Below, one piece after another: positions 11,669-23,470 of a stretch of 64,000 nucleotides of DNA. Where the stretch lies: the NCBI RefSeq assembly GCF_003945595.2, contig NW_024104430.1, positions 744,001-808,000 on the forward strand. The letters run 5' to 3'. The notes under the pieces were generated by a model. That model saw only the letters and a program-made list of their open reading frames with translations, was not told where the DNA came from and did not search any database. The DNA comes from Pipra filicauda. Taxonomy: Eukaryota; Chordata; Aves; Passeriformes; Pipridae. Positions within the stretch are counted from its first letter, which is position 1. Each line of letters opens with the position of its first letter. Made by a program: the position numbers and the translations under genes.

Positions 11669-14600
11669 TTGTGATTTGTCAGTATATCTCCGAAGCACTT
11701 GGTTTCAAGCTTACATACTTAAGAAGTGAGGGAATATAATAGACATTTCTATAAAGTCTGGAAAGAAGCCTATAACTTTCTGTCTTTTAGAAATGTGTTC
11801 TAAATATGCGAACAATTCCCATTGGATATCAAGATTTTCTCTGTCAGTACAAGAGTAAGGAGTTTTCTGTCCCACTTTTTATCCAGGCAAGGATTCACTG
11901 ACATACAGGTGAACTGTTTCCTTAATCAAGAATCTCATTCCAGTCTGCTTCCAGCTATTGTCTTTGACCAGACCTAGGTTCAGTTGGGTTTCCTTTGCTG
12001 TCCCTGAGGAACTTTGACGGACTTATTGTTCAGCAAGCAGCTGAATCTATAATTCCAACAGAAATTTAGTCTAAGATTACTAAGTGTTACAATATCACGT
12101 TAATGTACCTAGTAAAATACATAACTCTCAATTTAGCTTGTAGGATATACATGTAAGTGTGTAGCAAGGGACAGCTGATCCCTGAGGGACAGGGAGCCAG
12201 GAGTGACAACATGGCAGGCTGTGCCCTCTTCAGGGGGGGCAGGCCCATAGGGTGGGCAGTACCAGGTACTGGTAACAGAGTCATTGTCAACCCCAGGTGT
12301 GGCAAGTGATGAGCCGGGGCCAGAGGCCAACCAGAGATACCAGCAAGGGTCAAAAGAAGGTAGATGCTTTAGGGTCCACCCAGGAGATGAACTATCTGCA
12401 GAGAAGAGTCAAGGTCCTTCTGTGAGGCAGGTCCAGAGAGAAGACTGGAGAACAACATTCCAGACACATGGCTGGGACAGGGACTGATGGTCTCCCATGT
12501 GGACTGAAATGGGGCTCCTGGGCCCACAGGTGGTGGGGTGGGGAACAGGTGGGGTTGGGCAGAGACAATAAGGCCTTTTAGTGCCTTCAGGGACCTGGTG
12601 ATCTATCTATAAGGATAGATACAAGGTCCCTAAATGTATAGGGATGCATGCTTTGTGATCACAGACGGAGGCAGACTCCTAGGCTTGACTCTTAGGCATA
12701 AGGCTCAGGTAAATCCGTAAGCTCACTAGGGAGTCACCTGCCTGAGGCCAGCTACTAAGAAATATCATGCACTGGTTCAACCAGGGTTGAACTGATTAAT
12801 CCAATAACTTGACATCTAACTTTTAGAGAGAGGTCTTTACCTGGCTGTACAACAGTATTCCCACTTTGGACAATGGATAGTCTTGACAGACATTCCTCCT
12901 AATTAAAAATTTGGTTTTCCATATTCTTTTAATTTTCATTTCAGCTGTGTGAAACATGCTTTTATGCATGAGTTGACTCTGTATGTCTCTTTGAGGTGTA
13001 TTATGGTGTGGCAAACTCTCTCTTGTTAAACTTCTTTGCTGCAAGAAGGATGTTAATGAGGATCTGGAGCCTTGGCAATTGTGCTAATCATCTGTCCACA
13101 GAGTCATCGTTATTTTCTGGCAAACCAAGTGTTTTAGTGTGCATAAAGCAGACCCGAGTAAGAATAAGTAAGTTGCTGCCTGCACTGCATACAAGAAAGG
13201 AGAATGTGAGAAACTAAAGTACAATTCATACTCCAGATCAAAGAAAGGAATTTCATCTTCCATATTTCTTCTATAAACTCTAATTATTTATTAAGCAGTA
13301 GTTTATTAGCATCATTTATGCAGAATTAGAAGCTCTGAGCATGCCTACTGAGCACAGCATGTAGATAACTAAAATAATTTTGCAAGTAAGTCTCAACTTT
13401 TGCCTAACATGACAAATACACATCTAAGTCTGCTTTGCAAATTTTGCCCTTTGTGCCTTTCTAGTTCTTCAGCATTGCCAGTGACACAGTAGCTACTGTC
13501 ACCAATTCAATTTACAATCAATCCAGTGGTGTAGATTTACTTGAATGAATAAGGTTAGTTTTAATCTAAAGTGAGACTAAAAATAGCAGCGTAAGGTTGC
13601 TGCTAAATTACCTGTACAACTCTAATCAAATAAATGCAGTTTAAAAAACCCCAACTTTTTAAAAAAAGCATTTGGAACCAGTTGGAGTGCACAGATGTGG
13701 AATTCATACAATGCTGATCAGTTAGAACTCAGGCATTGAGGTTTAAAAGCATAAAACTCTTTTAATCTGAGTGATTATTGAACAGTGCATCTGGCTCCTG
13801 AAAGAAAAGTTAAGTTTTATATAGTATAAATGACATAATGGATTGTTATTAATTAGTTGCATTATTACAGAAGAGGCTGTACTTACAGACTACAGTCCCT
13901 CTGTGCACTCTTTCAGACACACTAAAAATACAGAAAAAATACTACCATCTCTTCCCACATTAATGACTGCATATACCATAGCCAAAGCATCTTCCTTATC
14001 TTGTCTGGAATTAGGAACTGATTCTATTTGCACATGGTTAATAGGAAAATAGATATGACTTTTCAAGGTCAATTACTGCAGCTCTTCACCTCTAAAATCA
14101 GTCTGAAATACATCATCAGGCACAGAAGGAGACAGAAAGGTGAATTCTTTTATATCTATATTTTTTAAACTTCCTCCATTAGTCTTTGGTTTTCTGTTCC
14201 TTAGGTATAGCTTTTCCCTCTTTCCTATTCCTGAGAACAGAATTATTTTGTGGGTCATTCTCTATGGAAATTAATTTTATTAATTGCAAAAATGGTAACA
14301 CAGTGCATATGTAAGTTAAGTCCCATAAAATGGGGCACTTTTAGAGTTATTAGTGTCACAAGAATAAACAGAACAGCAGGTACTCTTTGTTTGCTGTTCA
14401 GTCCTAACCTATTAATTATTCTTGTACTTAGAAAAAAGCAGTTATGTGCTATTAAAATTATGTTATCTGCTGATTAAGCCAGGGCAAAATCCTTGTTTCT
14501 AACAGCCTCTAATGGCTTACTCTTCTAAAAATGAATTTTAAAAATTTTTTTACATCTACACATTCCAACGTCTATGAGCTGTAAGCTTCTTATACCTTAT

Positions 14601-15049
14601 AGGTATGTTATACATCTGTTTCTGTTTGTTACAGTTCCAAAGATTTTTGACCTCTAATTAAGAAAACAAAACACCAAAACCCCCCCAGTCTTTTAATGAA
14701 TTCTGCCACTTCAGCCAGTGAGGTAATTAGAAACATTTGCAGAATACAGAACAGAATGCATAGGGGGTTTTAAGCTGTAATTTTATGGTTCTTTTAATCA
14801 CAGACAGGAAAAATCTGCTTTTTCTCTTGGAAAATGAAAAAAAGAAAAAAACAATCCTCTGAGCATTAAAATGCAAGGAAGGAAGAAAGTTATAGTGTAA
14901 TATATAAACAGCTTACTCCTTTCTGGGAAGTTTTTATTGAAAAAGTGAAAATGCTAATTGAAAACGCTAATTGAAAACTATTTTCTGTTTTTCATAAAGG
15001 AAGTGTCAGTTTTTTTGTAACTGTACTGAGTGTAGGTGTCCAGGTGGTG
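11669..15049. other. mostly nothing recognised; GC-richer patch at 12160-12610
   Basis: The stretch is AT-rich except for a GC-richer block at about 12160-12610, with runs of G and CCC/GGG motifs. The block looks like a decayed repeat or LTR piece, but I cannot match it to a family. Neither strand has a convincing frame there. Elsewhere nothing is recognised. Confidence 0.4.
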
Positions 15050-15914
15050 GTAGTAGAGGGAGGAACTGCAGTGCTGGTCTTTGTAAGGAAAGGCCAGGGG
15101 CTGCCCTGCGCTAGACATTCCATATAGTTCCATCGATGGTGCTGGTGGTGCCTTCAGGAAAACATACAAGGAAAGGGCAAAACACTGCATGGCGATCTGT
15201 GTGGGAAAGGAGTGAGGGAGAAAAAAAGAGAAGGTGAGAAACCATCCTGCAGACACAAAGGTCAGTGAAGAAGTGGGGGGAGAGAAGTGCTTCAGATGCC
15301 AGAGCTGAGATATTCCTGCAGTCCGTGCAGTGGCTAAAGTGAAGCAGACTGTCCTCTGCAGCCCACGGAGGATGATGGTGAAGCAGATATCACCACTGCA
15401 GCCCGTGGAGGATCCCATGCTGTGGCAAATGGATATTCTCTGAAGGAAGCTGCAGCTTGAAGGAGAGACCACAATGAAGCAGGCTCCTGGCAGGAGCTAC
15501 AGCCCATGGAAAGGAGCTCACACAAGAGCAGGAAATGTGAGGAAGGAGTGAGAGAGAGGAACTGTCATGAACTGACCATAACTCCCATTCCCAACCTCCA
15601 TTGTCCTGCTCAGAATGGGGCAAGGTCAGAGAGTTAAGAATGAAGGAGTGAAGTAAAGCCTGGGAAGAAGGGGTGGAGGGAATTTTCATTTATATCTCAC
15701 CATCCTATCTATTTTATTTGTAAAGAAATTAAATTAATTTTCTCAAGTCAAGTCTGTTTTATCTGTAACTGTAATTGGCACAGGATCTCCATGTCTTTGC
15801 CTCAGCCCATGAGCTCTTTCATCTTCTTTTCTCCCCCTGTCCCCCTGTTGAAGAGGGAGAGTGAAAGTGTGGTTGAGTGGGTGTCTGGCCATTGATCAAG
15901 GTCAACTCACCTCA
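15050..15914 (+). mobile_element. LTR, avian ERVL-like family B (longest copy)
   Basis: The sequence follows, in order, a bird LTR family I recognise. There is a purine-rich 5' part, internal repeats built on GAAGCAG and CTGCAGCCCGTGGAGGA (15335-15520), then GAACTGACCATAACTCCCAT, an A/T-rich polyadenylation region with AAATTAAATTAATTTTCTC, CAGCCCATGAGCTC, and the end GTCAACTCACCTCA. The 3' end at 15914 is clear; the 5' end is uncertain by several tens of bases. A second copy of the same family's 3' half lies at 19184-19497. No retroviral coding sequence adjoins it. Confidence 0.75.
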
Positions 15915-18900
15915 TAACCAAACTTAGTTTTCCAGGGCTATGCTATGAAATTCCTGAAACAAAATACCTTCTTTTACTTGAAAACATAACTTTCTGAGAA
16001 GAGGAGTTCTATTATTATTATGGAACACAGAATTTTATGTGAATTTTTATAGCCAAATTCTCAACCTGTTAAAATTTCTAATCTTACAAGTGCTGTTTCT
16101 ACCACAGTGATCTCTACAGCATTTCTCACAGTTTTCACCAAAGCTGACTTATCTGTTCTCAGCAATATGGAGGTTAATGCTTTTTGTCTTAGGTCAGGAG
16201 TACTCCACTAAGTCTACCTGGTCCAGAGAAATTTAGGTTACTTTGTGGTGCCAAAAGAAATTAAGATCCACAAGACGTAAACAGTCCTGGAAAACAGGAG
16301 TAAACGAGGCCCAAGCACTCATACGACACAAGCATACGCTAATTTTGGATGCTTCGGATACTTACCTGAATTACTTGGAATCCAAGAGACAATCTCAGCA
16401 TTATTTTATTCTACAGTGTACTCAGAAAGTTCCCTTACAATTTTAATACTCCATTTAATTTTGTCTTGGGTGCTTTCTACTTCAAGTTTTTTCAGAGATC
16501 TCTTACAATAACATTAGATACTCGCATGTTTGTCAATATACCCTCTCTTCTTTTACAAGAAAATCTATACAAAAGATTTTTATCCCGAGTGTGAAACATA
16601 AGCAACATTGTATTAATCAATGTTTCCACCGGGGTAGACTGGAGGCTGTTTGTCATTATAATTCATGAGGGGGTAGATTGCTTCCCACTATTGAATGTCT
16701 GTCAATATTTTCCATGAGAAGTCAGTGAGTCTTTAACACTAATGGTTATAATTGTGTGTGGGACTTAAGAACTGTATAGAATGAAGGGTAAAATTTAGTT
16801 GCATACAGTTCAGTTCGATTTGGTTTTCACTCACCTGTGTCAAATGAAAACAAAAGGACATTTTATTATCTAGTCAAAGGGAAATTGTGTAACATCCCAT
16901 GTAGGTGTCAGATGCCGTGTGTAAAAATACAGGTTTGGCCATCTGGAATCTATTTGTTAAATTGCCTTGTGAACCTTGGGACAAGACTGTAATTCCCTTG
17001 TCAGACCTGTGCAGCAAAGAGGCTGAAGGAACTCGGTCTCTCCCTGCCAGACTGGTCCTACTGCAGGTGCAGCACAAGCTGTGCAAAAAGCTGCTCCCTG
17101 GGGTGCGTCTCAAAGTTGTGAGACTGTAGTTCCCTGCAGGTGCATTGGGAGGTAGGCGATATCAGATTTACCTCTGCTGAAGAAGGAATAACTGGAAACT
17201 AAACTGTGATTTTGGTCGCAAAATCTTTGTACTTTGTTACAAACTAAAAATTGAGCCCTAAGCATTTAAAGAGTCAAATACTGACTTTGAAGTTAAAATC
17301 CTATTCGGATGAAAGACATCCACACCTCTGCAGGTGTTATATTGTTCAGTCTGTCTTGACTGCAGAATGAACAAGACAGAAATCTATTGATTTAGGGAAA
17401 GAAGGCTATTTCCACAGCCAAAGGGTGTGAGAATTTATTTTTACATGAAAGCTCACGTTCTGAGAAAAACAGCAAAATCTGTAAAAAGAAGTTTATGGAG
17501 TACATCACTATTGCCTTCAGTGAATATTGACTTCGTATTCAGTGCTTTAAAATATAGTGGGTTTATAGGCTGATTCAAAGGGTTCCCTGAACGATGACTG
17601 AGAAAACTAAATTTATAAATGTGATGCAACTTATGAACAGAACTTCTGAAATTGTCTCTAAATCCACTGAGTGGGGGGAAAAAAGGGAGGGTGAACCAGA
17701 AATCAGTAGTTTTGAAAAACAGTTAATGTGTCTTAAAACTGTGTTTAGTTACCAGAAGAACAGCAATACAGAAATTCCTTGTACTGCATTTTCATATGCT
17801 TCTTATTCAGAGTCTAAGAGGTAAATGATTTTACTTCTTAACCAAGAGATAAACTTTACTTAACTTTATGTCTTTGTTTAATTTCATCTTTTAACTAAGA
17901 GATAAAATATTTTGGCTACTTCAGTTGTGGAGGACCTGGAGAAGTTTACAAGCCACATGTTAAAGTGAAATCCTGGTGTACATGGACTATTACTTTCTAA
18001 GAAACTGTCACTTTAAAAGCCAAATCAAACAGTCAAAACCATTAGTCATTATAAACAGTTGTGGTCCTACTACTGGTTTCTTGCAGTCTTCATATTTTAT
18101 CCACTAGACATAGTTCATCAGAGCAATAGGTTTTTAAACTGCAACACTTCTGATATTTGACAGTTGCACTTTCTGAACCAGAATTAATTAAAAATATGGA
18201 ATTAAAAAGTCTCATTCTAGAAAATTGAAAACATTTAATTTGGCTTTATGAAAAGCTTCCGCTTAGGTATATTTAAAATAGATTTGTTTTGGTAAAGCTG
18301 AAATGTTTTGGTTTTGATTTTATTGAAAAAATTATTGAAATGGATAGTTTATACAGTTCTTTGAGAGAAGTGTCAATGAAATAGACATTCTCATGGAATT
18401 CATTGGTTTTGCTGAAATGGCATTTTCCAATGGAAAATATTATAGCAGAAAAGCATCAGCCATTTCTTCTGACACGTGCCATTTGTGAAATTGTGTCATG
18501 TCAATTCAATGTACTGTTACTGTTAGTAACACTTCTGTGCATTCTTACTGACTGTATGTCCCAACCCCACAAAGCAATATAGATGTGAACTTTCATATTA
18601 AAAGCTCTCTCTGCGCAAAGCCCCCACACTGTCCTCATTACATCATGTCTTTTTTCCTAAATCGTGCTTTGGCTGCTGTGCTAAATATTTTAATTTTGTA
18701 TGTTGTGCTTAGTACATTATGACTCCTTATATTAGTGAATCCTTAGTTTAGTCAGGTGTAGAAGTGTAGTCCAGTACTCTTCAGGTAATGTCCACAGAAG
18801 GTTTTTACTTTAGATATTATTAGACTTTAGACACTTCCTTCTTTACTGTACCTGGAATTAGGTAATTGCGGCTCTTATATTGTTAGTTAAAATAATAGTG

Positions 18901-19118
18901 TGCCTTTTGTTAACTATTTAAAAATGTAATTTTAAATTAGATTACTGTTATTAAAGTGTTATTTACAGTCTAATTAAGAAAGGTCATAATTAAGACGACC
19001 AGTAATTTTTGGACTGCAAAATCAACCACATTCAAAAATAGCAGTAAAACGTTATTTCTACACATTCTTTAAACTAAACACTATAAAATGTAAATTTTCT
19101 CAAAACTGTGTTATGAAA
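15915..19118. other. nothing recognised
   Basis: AT-rich throughout, apart from a more GC-balanced patch at about 16900-17150 that I cannot assign. Confidence 0.45.
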
Positions 19119-19183
19119 CCATAGAATCATAGAAAATCTTGGGTTGGAAGGGACCCATAAGGATCACTGAGCCCAACTCTCAA
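19119..19183 (-). mobile_element. CR1 3'-end fragment
   Basis: ATAGAATCATAGAAAATC followed by TTGGGTTGGAAGGGACCCAT and then AGCCCAACTC is the reverse complement of the CR1 3' end. Only about 60 bp remain before the sequence changes abruptly to an LTR. Confidence 0.85.
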
Positions 19184-19497
19184 TGTGTGAACTGACCACA
19201 GCCCCCATTCCTAATCCCTCTGTGCCACTGCATAGGAGGAGGTAGAGAACTTGGGAGTTAAGTCCAGGAAGAAGGGAGGAGTAGGGGAAAGGTATTTTAA
19301 GATTTGGTTTTATTTCTCATTCCCCTACTTTGATTTGATTGACATAATTTACCCAAGTTGGGTCTGTGTTGCCCATGATGACAACTGGTGAGTGATCTCT
19401 CCCTGTCCTTGTCTCAATGCTTTTGTTGTATTTTCTTTCCCCGTCCTGCTGAGGAGGGGAGTGATAGGGTGGTTTTGGTGGGCATCTATCCCCCTTA
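19184..19497 (+). mobile_element. LTR fragment, avian ERVL-like family B
   Basis: This is homologous to the 3' half of the LTR at 15050-15914. Shared blocks are TGAACTGACCACAGCCCCC, GGTTTTATTTCTCATTCCCC, GTGAGTGATCTC and GAGGAGGGGAGTGATAGGG. It lacks the last 30 or so bases of the family and the whole 5' half, and it abuts a CR1 end with no spacer. Confidence 0.8.
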
Positions 19498-20250
19498 ATT
19501 TTTGTGATCTGATTTTTTTCCAGCTGTGCAGCATTTTAAGGGCTCTGCACTGTACAGCAAGGCAGAATCACAGACCAGGTGGGTTTGCTGTAGACAAGGG
19601 GACTGTGGAAAAAGCTTGAGCACACATGCACTGATTACCCACACAGCTCTGATTTTAGTTTGTTTCCTGCTTCTGTCTAAGCTTGCTCTGCCTGGGTCTC
19701 GCTAATGCAATTCCTAGGTCTGGTGCTGTGGGGCTGCACTCTGGGACCAACTGTCAACCAGCAGCAAGAGCGGACTGCTCTGCAAGGGAAGGGGAATGGG
19801 GAGCCAAGGGTGTCAGCACGGCAAATGGGACAGTGGCAACCACAGCCTGCTTCCACAGTGCTCATGCAAGAAAATCAGGGCAATGACAGTCAGGGCCAGC
19901 CCTGTCCAGTGATGGCTGAACAAGTCTGTAGCGGCATGGCTACAGGATAAAGGCTAAAGGATATCTGAGGCTAAAGGATATCAGGCAGGTGAATCAGAGC
20001 AGGACTGGCAGGGTCTACATCCCAGAAGTTTGATCCCAGGTTACCCAGCCAGGCTGCAACAGTGCCGGTTGGAACACAGGCCACCAGAGCCTGAGGAGAG
20101 GGGAAGGCTGGCAGAGCTGGGTGCTGCACTCATGGCCCGGACAGACATCTCAAGAGGCAGTACTGAAAAAGCACAACCAGTCTTGGCTTTTTCTCCCTTA
20201 GACAGTCCTCCAGCTGTCTCTCAACAGCACTGTATATTCAAGTAACCCAT
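19498..20250. other. GC-rich unclassified block with a 17-bp tandem repeat
   Basis: This block stands out from its AT-rich surroundings. It holds two adjacent copies of AGGCTAAAGGATATC (19951-19965 and 19968-19982) separated by TG. Both strands have short open frames without a recognisable domain. It directly follows the LTR fragment, so it may be internal or flanking sequence of an old retroviral insertion, but I see no retroviral motif. Confidence 0.35.
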
Positions 20251-23011
20251 AAAATCCTCATGTCCCACATTTCCAGCAAAAAATACTAATTTTATCAAAT
20301 AGAGCACGAAGGACCCAGGGGAGATTCAAGGGAGAGTGCTTTTCAGGACATACACGGGCAATTTGGCTTACACAAGACTAACTTTAACAAGCACGGGTGG
20401 GAATCAGTTCTTGTCACTTGATTTCAGGGTCATGGATCGGTCATCTTCTATTTAGCAGAACTGACTAGATTTAGCTCTTTGGTGGTGTGGCACATAAACT
20501 GGCATGAAACCAGGAAAAAATTGGATATATTATGTCTGTACTCCTTCAGAAGGTTTTGATAATTGGTTGTTTGGGGTTTTTTTCTGAAATGTTTTAAATT
20601 TAAAAAAATCCAATTCATCAGGAAATTCAGCTGAAACTTACAGAGAGGTTCAGTGAAATCGGAAATTAGTTGTTTATCTATTATTATATCAGCACAGTAT
20701 AACTTCTCATAACATGCACTTTCTTGAATAGATCTGCCTCTATGAGTTCACCAGGCTTCTTTTATATCTGTCTGCTGACAGGAGCCCATTTAAACTGTTC
20801 TTTTTGTTGCAAATACTTCATTGGTAATGATAATGGTATTGACAGTATAATTCTATTATTTCTGCCGGCTTAGAATCAGACAAAATTGTGGACCATAAAG
20901 TGAACACATGTAAATTACTTGATGTGTGTTACAAGGACACTAGCCATTTTAATAACATTACCACTACATGTCTGGAGATAACTATTTTTTTAGTGATGTG
21001 TACCCTTAAAACATAAACATAAAGTTCAGTTTTCCAGGCCAAAGGAACCTATTGCATTCCAGACTGATTATCTTCAAGTTAATGGAATAAAAGTGTTTTC
21101 CTTTTTTCCTAATTCTTCAAGCAGCTGGTAACATTATGGGCACATAAACTAGCAGTTCCTTCTTATTACTGACTGCAGGAACAAAAAATGTCTTTGATTC
21201 TCAGTTTATAGTCTGTAAGAATATGACTGGAAGTAATTCGAGGTACGGTGATTGTCTTGTGTTGCCCAAACACTAAAAAACCAAAATGAACATTGAAGAT
21301 ACATTATTTTCTGAATGTCTTATCACTTTTAATGAAAAAATTTGTCATCTGAGAAAAGCATCAGCTTCTGGTACACATTTATTTATTTTCAGAAGCACAT
21401 GACAGTTACATAAATAAGGCTGAAATTCCTTGCTGCTTAGGTTCCTGTCTCCAACAATGGCTAATACTAACCACTGTGAGAAAATGTAGTGAATGATACA
21501 AGATCAGGGTAATCAGATGATAATATTCTACTGAGATATTCTCCCAGAGTTGACCAATTTATAGTGGAGGTGAAAGCGAATGCTTGAAGTGAGAGGTACT
21601 GGTTTTGTACTTAGTAGTCCTGATGTATTTTCTGCTGTTAGTTTGTCCAGTCACAGAGATTTTGCTTCTTGAACATCCTATAGTAAAAATATGACTTACC
21701 TATTAATTGGGTGAAAAAGCAATACTTTTTTGGGTCTTTTAATCCTGAAATAAAATGGTTTAATTTTATACTTATGGAATTTTTTATTAGAAAAGACAGA
21801 GAATGATTGTTCTCTGATGACTATTTTCTCCATGCCAATCACCATGCTATACTTTAAGTGCTCAATATTGGTTTTCTTCTATTGTCATTACACCTTCAAA
21901 CTTCTTTTTCATTATGTCATCTTGCGCAATAGCTCCCCTTCCCTTCTTTTTTCTTTTTTAATGGTATGAATTATGTTATGCTGAGTGCCACAAACATACA
22001 TTGAAGTTTGGCAGACACAGCCAGGGACCTCTTCCATTTCCCAGGAGAAGGTTATACTGAAAACATAATAACCATGACAATCAAAGCTCTGTAGTCATTC
22101 CTTCTTGTAAAGAACTCCATATGTTTGTCAGGTAACTAGGGAGATATATAAAAGAAACACACAAAGTTTATTTTTGTCTCTGAAGTGGTCAATGATTTTC
22201 AGAATGACAGAGATTGTTCATTTCTGTCTAGTAGCAAACAAAAGCAGCAGTGGATAAACTTTAAATTGCCTCTCCATTTTCTTAATATTTTACAGGTGTC
22301 AGGATGATCTCTTATTTAGTATATCAGACATTATCAGAAAAAGATAAGCTGTGTATTCAAAACAAAACCAAGAACAAAAAGATTAATGAAATCTCTTATA
22401 TAATGACCAATAAAGCAATTAATTTTCCCCTGAGATCATTCAATTTACTTTATAGTGAATTGGCTTGCCTCCAGTTAAAAGTTTTTCCAATCACAGAAAA
22501 TTTAATCTAACACTTCAGTGTTAGTTTAATCATTCATCGGCTAAAGATTATGAGCTACCTCCCCATTTAATGAATATCAAACATCACTTAGCCATTGACT
22601 TATACTACTTAAAGACTAGCATGTTTTTCCCTCTTTCAACTCCTCTAGAATGATGCTTTTCCTGTTATCACCATTAACTATAAAATCTTCAGAAATTAAT
22701 TGTCCTTTTAACTAAGCTTGATTCAACTTGGACTCCACTGCTTACTTTTCATTAAAGGAAAAAAAATGATTTTTCTTGGAAGTAAATAATTTATAAAATA
22801 AAGAATTTTAAATTTTCTTTTAAAATGAATCAAATATATGTGACAGACATAAACATCACATCATAGACAGAAAGGAAATTGAAGTATGAACCCGTTCAAT
22901 TATATGGTTAATGATGCTGTGGGGGTGGACTATTCTTAGCTGCCTGTTGGAACATCTGGTTTTATATTTCCCTTTCTTGTTGATGAATACTCAAGTACAC
23001 ATGCAGCTATG
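20251..23011. other. AT-rich sequence, nothing recognised
   Basis: No gene, RNA or known repeat is recognised. Confidence 0.5.
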
Positions 23012-23470
23012 ATCGTAGAATCACAGAATCAACTGGGTTGGAAGGGACCTCTGAGATCATCAAGTTCAACTCTTGATCCAACACGGCCGTGCTTACTAGA
23101 CCATGGCACTAAGTGCCACATCCATTCTCATCTTAAAATCTTCCAGGGACGGAGAATCCACCGTCTCCCTGGGCAGCCCATTCCAATGTCTAATTACTCT
23201 CTCTGTAAAAAATTTCTTCCTAATATCCAACCTAAACCTCCACTGGCAGAGATTAAGACGGTGCCCTGTTGTCCTACTGCTGGCTGCCTGGGAGAAGACA
23301 CCGATGCCCATCTGGCTACAACCTCCTTTCAGGAAGTTGTAGAGAGTGATGAGGTCTCCCCTGAGCCTTCTCTTCTCCAGGCTAAACAACCCCAGCTCCC
23401 TCAGCCTCTCCTCACAGGACTTGTGCTCGAGTCCCTTCACCAGCCTCGTTGCTCTTCTCTGGACCTGATG
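23012..23470 (-). mobile_element. CR1 LINE, 5'-truncated, relatively young
   Basis: On the plus strand it reads as the reverse complement of CR1. It starts with GTAGAATCACAGAATCAACT (3' tail), then GGTTGGAAGGGACCTCTGAG, and continues into the end of ORF2. On the minus strand 23096-23440 is still open and encodes the conserved CR1 C-terminus, including [30 protein letters not shown] and HWNGLPRE. The open frame suggests a younger copy than the others. The piece ends near 23470, inside ORF2, so no functional protein results. Confidence 0.92.

Noticed and set aside
14978..15689. Overlapping minus-strand frames of 60-164 codons
   Set aside because: They are antisense to an LTR and lack any known domain.
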